64,000 nt of DNA, from contig OY987237.1 in the NCBI GenBank assembly GCA_963920705.1, positions 11,314,601 through 11,378,600 on the forward strand, in the 5' to 3' direction. The number at the start of each line of letters is the position of its first letter. Positions within the stretch are counted from its first letter, which is position 1. Below the pieces are notes generated by a model. It had not been told where the DNA came from, searched no databases, and was given only the letters and a program-made list of their open reading frames with translations. Of the stretch, positions 1-10,922 are shown in pieces. This DNA is from Odiellus spinosus. Its lineage: Eukaryota > Arthropoda > Arachnida > Opiliones > Phalangiidae. Both the position numbers and the translations under genes were made by a program.

Positions 1-305
1 TTTCAAATTCAGACTCTGGACACGTTTTTAGCTAGGGTTAACCAATTTCAGATGTTAAAATATAATACCGGCCACGATATATAATTAAATGGGAGTCAAG
101 TAAGCAAAGATTAGAAAATGGGCCAAAAAATCATAACTTTAAAAATTTTCAATCTAAAGTTCCTAAACTTCTGGAGTCTTCATTACAGATAGTAATGGAC
201 CCTAGAAAAAAGTTTCAGGAAAATCCGTAATTTTCGACCAGCATGGGTTTGACGATTTGAGATGGAATGACCCATCTGTAAGATATGAAACTCACCATGA
301 TTTCA

Positions 306-785
306 ATAAGGATTAAAGGGAAACTTGGAGATAAAAATGGAACAGTTTTTGAATTTATTTTCGGAATCACCATGGCAAAAAAAATATTTGAGAATTAATT
401 CACAATTTTTAGACACGTTTTTGGTGTTTAAATTAATTTCTACAGTTTGGTAAATTAAATTCGGAGCAATCATAATATTTCAGCCTTCAACAGCGCTTCG
501 TAATGTCGTAACATTAAAAGAATAGGCAGACGTTTGACCACCAACGACTTAGGCCTCAAATGCCGGCCTATTATTTTAATGTTAAGACATTACAAACACT
601 TTCGAAGGCGGAAATAAGTGGTTCGAGTTTATATTTACTTTTATTCAAATTTTACCAAACTTTAGAAATTAATTTAAACACCAAAAACATTCTCGAATAC
701 GTTTTTTTGCATGGTGATTCCGAAAATAAATTCAAAAGCCGTTTCATTTTTAGCTTCAAGATCCCTTTAAGTTTTATTTGTGATT
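306..785. repeat. Long inverted repeat (foldback or MITE-like)
   Basis: The segment at about 306-527 is mirrored as its reverse complement at about 565-785, with a spacer of roughly 40 bp. Shared blocks include TTGAATTTATTTTCGGAATC, GGTGTTTAAATTAATTTCTA and ACATTAAAA. The left arm carries about 20 extra bases near 398-418. The open frame at 560-823 lies in the right arm and reads like inverted-repeat sequence rather than protein. The structure sits upstream of the last fasciclin exon, so it is probably intronic and transcribed. I see no clear target-site duplication. The class of element is unknown. Confidence 0.8.
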
Positions 786-996
786 TTGTTTTTACTGATG
801 AATTCGCCTTATTCGAAAGATAAGGAATCGATATAAAAATTTCTTCATTCTCCTCTATTTTTTTCGCCGAGAAATTGGTCTGGTGAAAATTAGCCTTTAT
901 ACTTCCTTCAGACAGGTCTAATCATTACAGCTATATGGAACCGAAGGAACCAAAGCGTAAATTTAACTGCTAAGCCTAAATTATTTTTCATTTTAG

Positions 997-1284
997 GTTT
1001 TGCAAAACCACGTAGTGGACACCATGATCTCCTCCGGTTCATTCCAATCTCGACTGGTCTACAAAGTTCCCACAGAAAACGAGCCAATTAAGGTGCACAA
1101 ACGACAAGGAGGAGACATAATGGTCAATAACGCTCACGTTGTGAAACAGGACATATTAACCAAGGATGGAATTGTTCATTGCATCGATAAAGTACTTTTG
1201 CCCCAGAATGATGCCCAAACAAAAAGATATAGAGACTCCAGGAAGCGGAGATGGTCAAGAAAACATTTTAACGGAATTCAATGA
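997..1284 (+). CDS. Fasciclin (FAS1) domain protein, last exon
   Basis: The exon opens after a TTTTCATTTTAG acceptor and ends in a stop codon, giving about 95 residues. It carries the C-terminal half of a FAS1 domain. The diagnostic parts are the NHVV stretch near the start, the VNNAHVVKQDIL segment and the final GIVHCIDKVLLP box, where FAS1 domains usually read NGVxHVIDxVLxP. A short basic tail follows. FAS1 proteins (midline fasciclin, periostin, TGFBI) are secreted or membrane-anchored adhesion proteins. The basic C-terminus shows no hydrophobic GPI signal, which favours a secreted form. Upstream exons lie outside the window. AATAAA-type signals follow the stop at about 1297-1325. Confidence 0.8.
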   Translation, partial: VLQNHVVDTMISSGSFQSRLVYKVPTENEPIKVHKRQGGDIMVNNAHVVKQDILTKDGIVHCIDKVLLPQNDAQTKRYRDSRKRRWSRKHFNGIQ

Positions 1285-2937
1285 TAAAATCTAAATAATA
1301 AAACTCGCGAATGTTTTTAAATAAACCTTTCCTTCCTCTCTTAAACTCATTTCTCAGTTCGCTGTGCTCGGACATATCGGTAGTCATAATATCAAATTAT
1401 CTTCAATGTTATTTGCTTTTAAATTATTATGATTGAAATAAATTATAATTAAGCGTAAATTTTGTAATTTTTCAGTCATAAACTTTAGTACGACCTTTAC
1501 TAGGGCAAGACAATTGAGATAGAATATTATTCATAATATTCTATCTTATTGGTATTAGCCCTAAAAAGCACAGCTTTCTTACATTAATACAGTAACATTT
1601 CATCCATAATAGGCAACATCAAGATTAGTTGTAAACTGAATCAAACGCTAAGCCTAACGTACCCTTCGTTTCAAATTGAAATAGCCATTTTTACGTTGTA
1701 TCATGATTCATGATAGTCAACAACATGTTTATAAAAACTAAAAACTTACCCAATTTCATCTACTAGTTGTAAAAGTGATAAAAAAACAATTATTCATATT
1801 GAATTAGAAATAATTAAAATAAGATTCTGTAAACTATCTTCAGATTCCCGCTCTTCAATTCTTCTCAGTCAACTGATGGAATAGCGCATTATCATGTGGT
1901 CAAAGTTATGCTTTCTCATTGGCTGAAGGAATTTTGTGTTTTTCAGCTAGTCTATTAACCGAGCATACTCCCCTTCTCGATATTATTTGTTTCAGCTATT
2001 CTATGAACTGAGCATACTCCCCTTCTCGATATTATATATGGGATAACGCAGTGACTGTTATCATCTCATAGACTATGTAGAGTCAAATTCACTGAATTTA
2101 AGGGCATGCCAGACAGCAATAGTAAATTAGTAATAAATTAATATATGCACCATTAAATTTACTTTGAAGAGCTGTACTGGCCTTATGGCCCTAGATCTAC
2201 CCAAAATCCGAAAAAGAAAAAAAAAAGAAAGGAAAACTGGATAAAACGCTAACCGTTAGTTCATTAAAAATTGAAATAGCGATTTTTACTATTTCAACCA
2301 GTTTATAAGAACTTTAAAACTTACCTAATTTCTTTTCCTTGTTGTAAAAACGATTAAAAACAAATATTTATGAATTATACATTAATAATTAAACAAAAAG
2401 GAACTTCAAACTATCTTCCGACTCCCGCTTGCATTTCTTCTCAAGATCTCAGACTCAATTGATGGAACAGCGCATTTTCACGTCACACGTGATCAAAGTT
2501 GGGCTTCCTCATTGGTTGAAAGAATATTGCTTTTAGAGCTATTCTATTTACAAGGCATACTCCCTTCGATTGATATGTACATACTTCCAGGTCAATTGAA
2601 TTGATTTACTTCGATACCAATTAAACCATATGATTAAACTTAAGTCATTATTCGGATTTACTTTCAACTGTTTAAAATAAATACACAAATTTCGATGCAA
2701 TGTTTATTGAATGCCTTAAATTTTCATACAGTTTATGAAGATAGGATAGAATAAAAAGTACTATTCATTATATTCTTTTAGCTTAAAATTAAACTACATG
2801 TAAATTAGGATAATAAAAGACACATTTTCCATATTTGAGGTTACATTGGAATATTTCAAATACCCTAAAAACGATTATTTTAACATAAAATATACGTAGT
2901 TAAAATAATCACTTGGAATATGCGGGTTTCAGTCCAT
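1285..2937. repeat. Gene-free stretch with a diverged 340-bp direct duplication
   Basis: I see no gene between the fasciclin stop and the p62 stop. Two diverged direct copies occupy about 1640-1990 and 2225-2575. They share, in order, an AAACGCTAA block, a TTGAAATAGC block, an ACTTACC-AATTTC block, a TTGTAAAA block, a CTCATTGG box and a GCATACTCCC end. The first copy ends in a 49-bp tandem repeat (1942-1990 and 1991-2035). The second copy contains CACGTCACACGTG, with overlapping CRE-like and E-box motifs. It could be an old repeat or a duplicated promoter. I cannot assign a transcript. Confidence 0.6.
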
Positions 2938-5900
2938 TTAGGAGCTTGATGGGTGAAGAACTTCGAGAACAGCAGAAATGTCTCCATTCTTAGCCTTGAT
3001 TAGAGCCGAAAGCCACTGACCCTCGTTAGAATATCCCATATGAACCATCTGAAGTAAAGCTTCTCTGTATTTGTCTGAAACAGAAACGAGCAAATTTTCA
3101 TATTAGACAAATAAATTAATAATTAACAAATCATAAAATATAACGAAAATTATATTCACCATCATCTACAGTCAAATCAGGATAAATTTTAGGAGATGAA
3201 GAAGAAGTTACAGTATCGGTGGTAACAGTTTTAGGAGCTTCAGGAGGTGGTGCAGTTTCTTTTGAGGGGGAACCTTCCTTGTTTAATAAAGTCCAACCAT
3301 TATCAGGAAACTCCTGAAATTAGAAAGAAATGGTTAATCTTTTTAAATTTTCGTTTATTGAGCATTTTAGTCTTGATCATGATGAATCTTATCCCGTATT
3401 ATTTTCTTTGATAATTAGCAAACAATATGATCTTGGCTATGTTTAACCTTATCAAGTACTCCAGTACTGTTCAACAAAAGTGCAATCGCAATAATCAAGT
3501 ATACATAGTTTTCACTAAAGGGGATAAATGCCATTTCCCCAGTGTTGCCAGCCACTTGCAAGCACAAACTGATGCAGAAATAAATGTTAACAGTTCTGTT
3601 TTGTAACTGATCGGTTTTGAATTGCGCTCACAAGCTTCTGTCAAACCTGCAATGAAAGAAAAGCTGGGAAAAAGAGTAGACTTTTCTTTGGCCCTTTATT
3701 GAAAAATATGTATAAGATAAAGATTTTCAAATTCTAGAAGTATTAATCTAAATTTGATCTACCAAGAGCTTAAAATTAGGACAATTAGTAATAATTACCA
3801 TCATATCTATTGATGGTTTGGATGATTCTGGATACGAAGCTCGTTTAGGAATGGCACCAGTATCTTTCGGGGGCTCTTGTACAGTTTTACAAGTGGTCAC
3901 AGCTTCTTCAACTGGTTTTACATTTTCCTCAACTGATTTAGGCGACTCGCCTACAACGGCTTCAGACTTCTCCTCTTGCGGCTTTGGATCTTCTTTTTTT
4001 TCTTCTTTAGCCGCCTCGGGTTGATCATTTTTATTACAAAATCCACTGAGAACTTCGCACATAATGCCTTGAACTTCAGTCATGCGTTCAACCATGAATT
4101 CTTTCCTCTCTTCCGGTTGAAGGCTTTGCATGTGCTGGAACAAATTGCCTGACATATCTCTGATGTTGGATAAGATATTGCGAAGAGAAGTCTGTTCAGC
4201 ACTGGTTTCTTTCGGTTGGTCGGAAGAGCCGTTGCATCTTGACTCTTGGTATTCTTTGAAGATGGCTTCAGTTTCTTTAATAATATCTTCCGCCATTTTA
4301 GATTCTTCTTCAACCTTGGTGGAGTCAGTTTCGGTATCTTTCTTGGAGGGGCAAGTGGCGCAGGGTTCAATTTCTCCGTCGCTGTTTTCAACATCGATCG
4401 TTACATTGATACCCAGAGGATCGAGAAGGTTGGCCACCGAAGCTCCAATGTTTTTCAAAAGAGTCTGCTTATCAGCTCGTTCTTGGAATCCAACGAATGG
4501 TTGGAAATCTAATAGGAAAGGATTGTCACGAGCGTATTCCGAGTAGTGATCCCTCTCTCCATCAGTCGCCGAGTCGGAATGTTCAAATTTTTTGCCACAT
4601 TTACGCTGCATTCGCCGGCAATGTTTAAATTTAGCGTGTTCCATCATGGCCTTTATTTTCTCTTCTCTCTTCTCGATCGAAGCGGTGTGTCGAGCCATCT
4701 TGTGCCAAATGTGCTGAATTGGCCTAAACCAATTTCTAGAAGTCTATAATAAATTCAAATAAACTGTGATTTACAAATTTTACAAAATTAAAGGGGTTGG
4801 ACCTAAAGTTTCATTTTTAAAGTCTCTCTCAGTTTAAAATCTCAAAATTAACATTTTTAAAGTCTCTCTCAGTTTAAAGTCTCAAAATTAACATATGTCC
4901 AAAATATCACTTAAAATAAAAATCCCATTTTAGTAAGAATTTTATGAGTTCCAAAATCTTAAAAAATCCTAAAATGTCAGCTTTGTTTAAATATCATAAT
5001 TCCAATTCCTATCTTAATCTTCAAATATTGTACCAGATTTAAGATTTCAAATTGTGATACTTATCAGATTATGCAAATCTAAAATTCCAGTGCTAGCAAA
5101 GAGTCCAACCCCTCAAAAAAGATATTTTTAATAATAACTTACTGAAACTTTGGTAGGAGCGACGATTCTAATCATATCGTGATCATAGTGAGTGTTTTTG
5201 TTCAAGCAGGCCTGGCAAAGATCGTAGTCATCGCAGATGAGACACTTGAATCGAGCGCCAATAACTTTTCCATTGCATCCATCGCAGACAATGTTAGGGT
5301 GCAGTTCTTGGCCAGATGTGACTTCAGTGGTCTCAGTTTGGGGTGTCTGAATGGGTTGAGCTTGGATAAGCTTTACTAACGGTGTACATTTGCGACCAGG
5401 TCCAGTAACTTTTATATACACTTTAAAAGTGCCATTGGTGAGAAATTTAAGTGGTTGTTGAAGTTCTTCATCACTGGAGATGGTAATGATATCACCGTCA
5501 TCATCTACAAATTATTTTTTATGAAAAGAAGTTGTAACAACCAAGGCGTAGGTTACAGAGTAAACACCAGGACTCTAAAAAATTTAAAATAACTTGGTAT
5601 ATTTACCTATCCAAGTTAGAATGAAGCTTTGGGTACTTAAATCTGGAAACAAAGCCCTTATTTTTTGTTCAAGAATGGCAAAAGTAATATCCGGAATCGC
5701 TAATAAACGAATTTCTTTGAACTTCGCATACGAATCTTCGCAAAGATACGCTTTGACTTTTTGTATCTATAAAAAAATTAAATTTAATTATTGACTAGTC
5801 ACATTAATTGCTGGGCTTCATTTACATTGGGTAGGTTATAAAAAGGCAAGGGTTTTAAGTTAATAAGATTTTAAACTTCTGTCCTCAGGAATATAAATTT

Positions 5901-6482
5901 AAGGGGATTGGGAATTTTAGCCCTGCAGGTTACCGACAGGGACTCCCAGCTTAGGTCACTTTACTTCTCTCTAAGGCTGCAGCTGTTAATCTAACCACTG
6001 ATTAGCCACCCTGTTTTAAAATCCTTTTTTTCTACAAATTTAAATGGAAGATTTTTACCCACCTTACAGTACAATGAGCCAATATTCTCACTACTCTCTT
6101 TAAACAAAAGTTTTAATGCCCCACCAGCCTCCATTTAAAAAGTTAGGTTTTTGAAATTAAATTAATCATTTAAATCTATGATGAAAATCGCCTGTATTTG
6201 CTCAAAAACAAAGATTGTATTTGAACAAATACAGAAGTTACAACTAGACAAGGCCAATACAAAGAAAAAGTATAAAGAAAAGAAAAAGTATAAAGGGCAG
6301 AAATCTATTGGGTTTAGTTTAATAAAAAGGTTCAATTTCGGTTTTGCGCCAGACAATTTTAAAGGCCGTAGTACATCAAAAGAAATAAAATAACTTGAAC
6401 GATCTACATTGTTCTTGCGCTTCGTATTAAGTACGTTTAACTCGAACATAAATATCAAATACGTTACACTTACATTCGCCAT
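2938..6482 (-). CDS. SQSTM1: Sequestosome-1 / p62 (Ref(2)P) autophagy receptor
   Basis: Six coding exons on the minus strand (6474-6482, 5607-5766, 5143-5504, 3799-4713, 3160-3313, 2938-3074) encode 578 residues in continuous phase. A PB1 domain (about residues 4-90) ends in an acidic OPCA-type motif (WIDDDGDIITISSDEEL). A ZZ zinc finger (about 130-175) shows CDGC, CLIC, LCQAC and HYDH ligands. A long charged linker follows. An LC3-interacting motif (WTLL after an acidic stretch, W near 489) precedes a C-terminal UBA domain (about 535-578) with MVHMGYSNEG. In known p62 these parts give self-assembly, signalling partner binding, Atg8 binding and ubiquitin binding. Exon 1 codes only for Met-Ala-Asn. 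It lies back to back with mtIF3 copy A. Confidence 0.95.
4815..4894. repeat. Two-copy 40-bp tandem repeat in a p62 intron
   Basis: A 40-bp unit containing TTTTTAAAGTCTCTCTCAGT and CTCAAAATTAACAT is present twice in the intron at 4714-5142. Only one or two bases differ between the units, so it is a young local slippage. No function is implied. Confidence 0.8.
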
Positions 6483-6852
6483 TTTGGTAACTACCCTAGT
6501 TGTTAAAGGTGATTACTGAGACGTAGTATTCCAGAACTTCGAAAATATAAAATTTTATTCTCTTGCAAACAGTATGTCCAGCAGGTAACGCTTCAATTCG
6601 ATTATTGAATGTCCTAAAATCAAAATATTCCCTTTTATAAGGGAAAATATTTTCTAAAACTTTTCTAGAATATACTAGTTGGCTCTCTGTGACATCGGAA
6701 TGCAGAAACAGAATGACTCATCGTCACCTGCGGCTTTTGTTTATAATTTTTTCCGAAAAATGATTGGTGGAAAGGAATATGAAACGCCCATGACGTCATT
6801 AATAACCAATGAAAAACTTTATGGTGTTGGTGTCACCCTATAGATCAATATT
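6483..6852. promoter_or_regulatory. Putative p62 promoter region
   Basis: This is the gap between the p62 start codon (minus strand) and the left edge of the tandem duplication. It contains TGACTCA (6714-6720), an AP-1/Maf-type site, a perfect CRE palindrome TGACGTCA (6791-6798), a CCAAT box (6806-6810) and an HSE-like TTCTAGAA (6663-6670). p62 is an established target of Nrf2/CncC-Maf stress signalling, so the TGACTCA site is plausible. These are motif matches only, and short motifs occur by chance. Confidence 0.45.
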
Positions 6853-7536
6853 CGAATAAGGGTAAAGCCATGTTTTGGCTGCAATATAGGGATTTTATGC
6901 ATTTGTGATCTTGACTTTAGTGATTTCCTATAAATGACTGTTTATATTTTGGAACTCGCCATGATGACGTCGCGTTTATGGAGTGAAACGAGCCTCAGTA
7001 CACGACTATACATAAGCATATTTATTTTAGTAGTTAGCTTATGAAATATCTCTTCGAACTTTCAGCATAGCAAAGCTAACCCAAAAATAACGCTTTAGCA
7101 GAGGCGTATGGGGTCGGTTTGCCGTCTCCTTGGGGGGCGAGCAGGTTGACAAGTGCGTAGTGAAAAAATCGGGCCTCCGCCCGCTCTGTGACCCCTAGTA
7201 CTCCTACCATCGAGCCTGGGTGTGACCAGTCACCATTTAACTTAAGGGGGAAAAACTGAACTGAATTGCATATTAGATTCGTATGTATGATTCGTAAATT
7301 TTGACCCCGTTTAATATGAAACTATACATGAAATTTGAATTAACATTCAAAGGGTTAATAATACCATTACTACCTACAAACAGAAGTTTATAATTTAACA
7401 TTTGAAGATAAGTTAACCTTTGCTACATAATATGCAGCCTCGGATGGGCTTTTTATTCATTGGTTTGTTTTTCTTTAATTTGAAACAATTTTTTTAATGA
7501 GCCTAATTATTTTTTCTGTATTTTTTATTTTTCCAG

Positions 7537-8342
7537 ATTTAATAGTTAGAAAGCCAAGTTTCTGTAAATTGAAGCATATAAGAAATAATTTTTCAATACT
7601 TAACTCTTTTGAACGAAAATCACCTTTTCATTGTAATCTGAGAGCTCTTTCAAAGGAGGTTTCAGAAAACAATGATAACCAATCAAAAAAAGATGAAACA
7701 AAATCAAAAAACAAAGAATTAGTATTTTTAATAGGAGTGGATGGGAAGATTTTAGGTACTAAAACAAAAAATGAAGCTGAGCAGCTTGCGAGAAAGAACA
7801 AATGGAGGCTAGTTAACAACAAACAACAGTTTTATTGCAGATATTAAATATATAGATTCATTTTCAGTTTAATTCAAGATACGGAAAACATTGTGGGGAT
7901 TAAAAAGTTGCCAACATTTAAGCTCTTAACAAGCTCTCAACTACAAGATGACTTAAATAAAGTGGAAAAAAAGAACAAAACCCAAAATACTTCGCCTGAA
8001 AAACAATTAACCTTTACTAGCAAGATTGGCCAACACGATTTAGAAACCAAATGCAAAACTATTCAAAAATGGATTAAAAAAAATATTAGCGTGCGCTTAA
8101 TAGTAACTGGTGATGAAAAGCGACTGGTATTATTCAACTAATTTTAAGTAAACAAAGAAGTCTGCTAATGTTTGAAATTCTAGGATGATGTTTATCATAC
8201 TCTGGAAGACAAGCTTAAAAATGAAGCCAGATTTCTGCAAAAACGCGTAAAAAATGGAATAATGAAAGTTACAATAATGAGTCAAGCGACTGGAAAAAAA
8301 ACACCAACAACATTACCCAAAGATGAGCCTGAAGAGAACTAG
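7537..8342 (+). CDS. MTIF3: Mitochondrial translation initiation factor IF-3, copy A
   Basis: Three exons are visible: 7537-7828, 7868-8126 and 8184-8342, about 236 codons. The N-terminal IF3 domain shows IGVDGKILGTKTKNEAEQLA. The linker reads KKLPTFKLLT. The C-terminal domain opens with FTSKIGQHDLETK, the best-conserved stretch of mitochondrial IF3. The factor binds the small mitoribosomal subunit and promotes initiation. The first coding base is unresolved: either an ATG at 7497 reads straight through, or 7537 follows an acceptor (TTTTTCCAG) and the first exon lies upstream. The intron at 7829-7867 would be only 39 bp with a weak GTTTTA donor, but it is the only option I found that keeps phase. 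The gene is convergent with TFIIIA copy A. Confidence 0.85.
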
Positions 8343-8876
8343 AATGATAAGAGTTGATAAATATTAAATTTGGTTTCAAGAATTAAAAGTTCTCAAATTA
8401 TTTAATCTTTGAAAGAATAAAATTTATTATGTACTTAGTTATTAACTCCCACCATAAATAAATATGTTTTTTTATGTATATTTTTGCTCTCACATATTAT
8501 TTCTATAAAAGCTCTCAGCTATTTTTGTTGGTTATCAATATTTAAATTAGCGCACTCAGTTTTTTTCAGTTAATTCATGAATTATTGTTGCATCATTAGA
8601 TTTTAGAGGAGTTAATTCATGAATTAAGGTTGTACCATCAATTTCTACCGCAGTTAAATCATGAATTGTCACACCATTATTTTTTAAATTTTTTGGGTAG
8701 TTGAATCATGAATTACTGTTGAACCAGATTCTTGCTTAGTTAATTCATGAATTATTATTGCACCACCACTTTTTGGTGCATTGATTCGTGAAGTACTATT
8801 GTACAATCAGTTTTTTGAGATTGACTAAAAGGAATCTTCTCTGGGCTTAGTTTTAATTTTTGATAAAAAATACTTT
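8343..8876. other. Spacer with leftover TFIIIA tail repeats, copy A
   Basis: Between the mtIF3 stop and TFIIIA copy A lie degenerate units which on the minus strand read like ATIIIHELT-type peptides (about 8550-8820). They are remnants of the repeat-bearing last TFIIIA exon that is still present in copy B. The deletion junction at 8820/8821 removed the acceptor and first part of that exon. No intact gene is seen. Confidence 0.7.
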
Positions 8877-10301
8877 TCATACCTTTTTTGGCTTTGGTTG
8901 AAAACCAGGATCGTGTTCTTTAACATGCCTTTTTAGATTTGCCTGCATTAAATTTAAGAGGTTTATTTTGATTTTACAACTTCCACGTTAGTCTTTAACA
9001 AAACTCAATTACCTTATGTTTGTATTTCTTTTCGCAGCCTTCAAAAGAACAAATAAACTTAGGTTCTTCGTGGGAACATCTGATATGTCGTTTTAAACTT
9101 CGTTCCGCTAAATACTCCCTGAAACAATTTTCATAAGGACAACTGTATATTTGCCTCTTTGACTCGTGAGCTACCAGATGCTGTTTCAAATTGCATTTTT
9201 TCGTGAAAATCCTTTGACAAATATTGCATTTGTGTTCTATAAGAATGAAAAACTAACGTAAAAGTCAAGGAAGTTACAACTGCGTAGTTACATAACACGG
9301 CAAACTCGTTGAGTGGGGTAAACTGTGATATCTTTTTCTATTACAAATAAATAGTAATACCTGTAGGATGAAATATTTTCTGGTGCTTTCGATATAAGGT
9401 CCATTTGTCAAAAGTTTCCAAACAGTTTTCATGTTTACATTTGTATCCTTTATGGAACTTGAGATGGCGTTTTAAATGAGCAGGAATTATGAAAGTTCGA
9501 TCGCATCCTTTGTGCGTACATCTGAGGTTTTATAAGCTATTACAATATTAACTGACTAAAAGCAGGGCAGAACAATAACAGACTGAGGCCCCATACATTA
9601 AAGCCTACCACAATCTATAACCTACCTAACCCAAAAATTACGTGTATGTTAGGTTTAAACGTATGGGGGGTCAGTTTGGCATCTTCACCCAAATAGGAGA
9701 AAAAAGCCAACTTGTACGATTTGATGAGGGTATGCTGATATTGGTGAACTGTTAAATGTTGATGTTTCCGAAACTGTTTATAGCATGAAGGGCACTGAAA
9801 TAGTTTTACTTGTTTTAGACGCGTCTCCCCCTTTGTTTTCTAAACAGTGGGAAAAACTAGATATAGAATGGCAAAACTAACCTCAAAGGTTTTCCGATCA
9901 CCATGCTTTCTCTTGACATGTTTGCTCAATGTGTGTTGGGAAGAATATACCTTATTACATCCGTCCTTATTGCAGCTACAAGGAGAAACAGATTCAACTC
10001 AAATATTTGGTAAAACTATAGTGTAAATTTACATGTAAGTGACATTTTTGTGGATTTCTTCGTGCCGTTTTAAATGATGTGGTAGTTTGAAATCGGCATT
10101 GCAGCTTTCGTGAGTACATTTAAATGGCCGCTATACACAACAGCACACGTTAAAAGGCTTTTATGAAATTAAGAAGAGTGATATGGAGCTTACTTCGTCA
10201 TTGTGGGTGAGCAAATGTATTTTTAATCTAGCTTGTTTCCGAAACGAAGAACAGCAACCAGGATGAGAACAAACAAAAGTACTTTTAGCCATCGACATCA
10301 T
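8877..10301 (-). CDS. GTF3A: Transcription factor IIIA, copy A, C-terminally truncated
   Basis: Seven exons (10194-10301, 10033-10130, 9882-9975, 9718-9794, 9361-9521, 9013-9236, 8883-8942) encode nine C2H2 fingers in continuous phase. Finger 6 carries FDKWTLYRKH, matching the conserved KTWTLYLKH of vertebrate TFIIIA, which fixes the identity. TFIIIA binds the 5S rRNA gene to recruit TFIIIC and Pol III, and binds 5S rRNA. After ...FQPKPKK the GTATGA donor remains, but the next exon seen in copy B is deleted. Read through, the frame gives one Val and then stops (TGA at 8877-8879), making 275 residues with all fingers and no C-terminal region. The start codon could be any of three closely spaced ATGs. 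Confidence 0.85.
9582..9675. repeat. Short imperfect hairpin in TFIIIA intron 4, copy A
   Basis: ACTGAGGCCCCATAC at the left is mirrored by GTATGGGGGGTCAGT at the right, with further partial pairing of AAAGCCTACC and GGTTTAAAC. The same hairpin is at 15497-15590 in copy B, so it predates the duplication. It resembles a very short MITE. No target-site duplication is clear. Confidence 0.5.
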
Positions 10302-10377
10302 TCAATTTGAATTTTTCTCTTTGGCCCCTTTTGTTAGCTTGAAAAAAACAAATGGTACTGTTCTTTCGACCACTGAC

Positions 10378-10408
10378 CATGGAACTAATCAACTTGATTA
10401 GTTCCATG
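10378..10408. repeat. Perfect 15-bp palindrome in a copy-A-only segment
   Basis: CATGGAACTAATCAA, one central base, then TTGATTAGTTCCATG. It lies in about 80 bp present in copy A and absent from copy B; the segment is bounded by AAAC on both sides, and copy B keeps one AAAC. That fits either a small insertion with a 4-bp duplication or a microhomology deletion in copy B. It is upstream of the TFIIIA start. Confidence 0.75.
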
Positions 10409-10922
10409 CACTGACCTATGTAAACTTATACAGCCCGGATCCTTTTCAAAAATCACAATTATTTAATACAGCCAAAACTGACTACCAAAAAAATTCAGCA
10501 GCTAATCAGGCCCACCCAAGTTATTTAACTAGCCATTTAACTACTCCATAGACTCCTAAGTCACGCGCTCCTTCGAGTGACTATCGGTAAGAGATATTGT
10601 TCAAATATGGGCCACGTTCAGTTGCGCATATTTGAGATATTGTTCAAATATGGGCCACGTTCAGTTGCGCATACCAAGGGTGAGGTATAGGTAGGTAGCT
10701 ACTGCTTAATGAATTTTCATATGAAAGCGGTATCAACGGTATGCAGCACTGAACACATGACGTTTTTCATTGGTTTGCTCTCGGAGCACTCCGAAAACCA
10801 TTGTCGAAGATAAGTCCGAGCAGCTCTATACGAGTAAATTCTTGTTGTGAATTGTATTCTTGTTGAATAAATAATTGATCCTCTAAAACAGTTCTGGACA
10901 TTCTCCTTACGTACAGAGCTAG

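Noticed and set aside
560-823. 87-codon open frame
   Set aside because: It lies in the right arm of the foldback at 306-785 and has no protein-like pattern.
6060-6135. Possible alternative first exon of p62 (MEAGGALKLLF-like frame, minus strand)
   Set aside because: The frame has a start and a possible donor, but the MAN exon at 6474-6482 joins the PB1 domain in phase and this sequence does not resemble any p62 N-terminus.
7081-7260. GC-richer block upstream of mtIF3, considered as an RNA gene
   Set aside because: No cloverleaf, B box or other recognisable RNA signature. Probably promoter or leader; it is repeated in copy B only because of the duplication.
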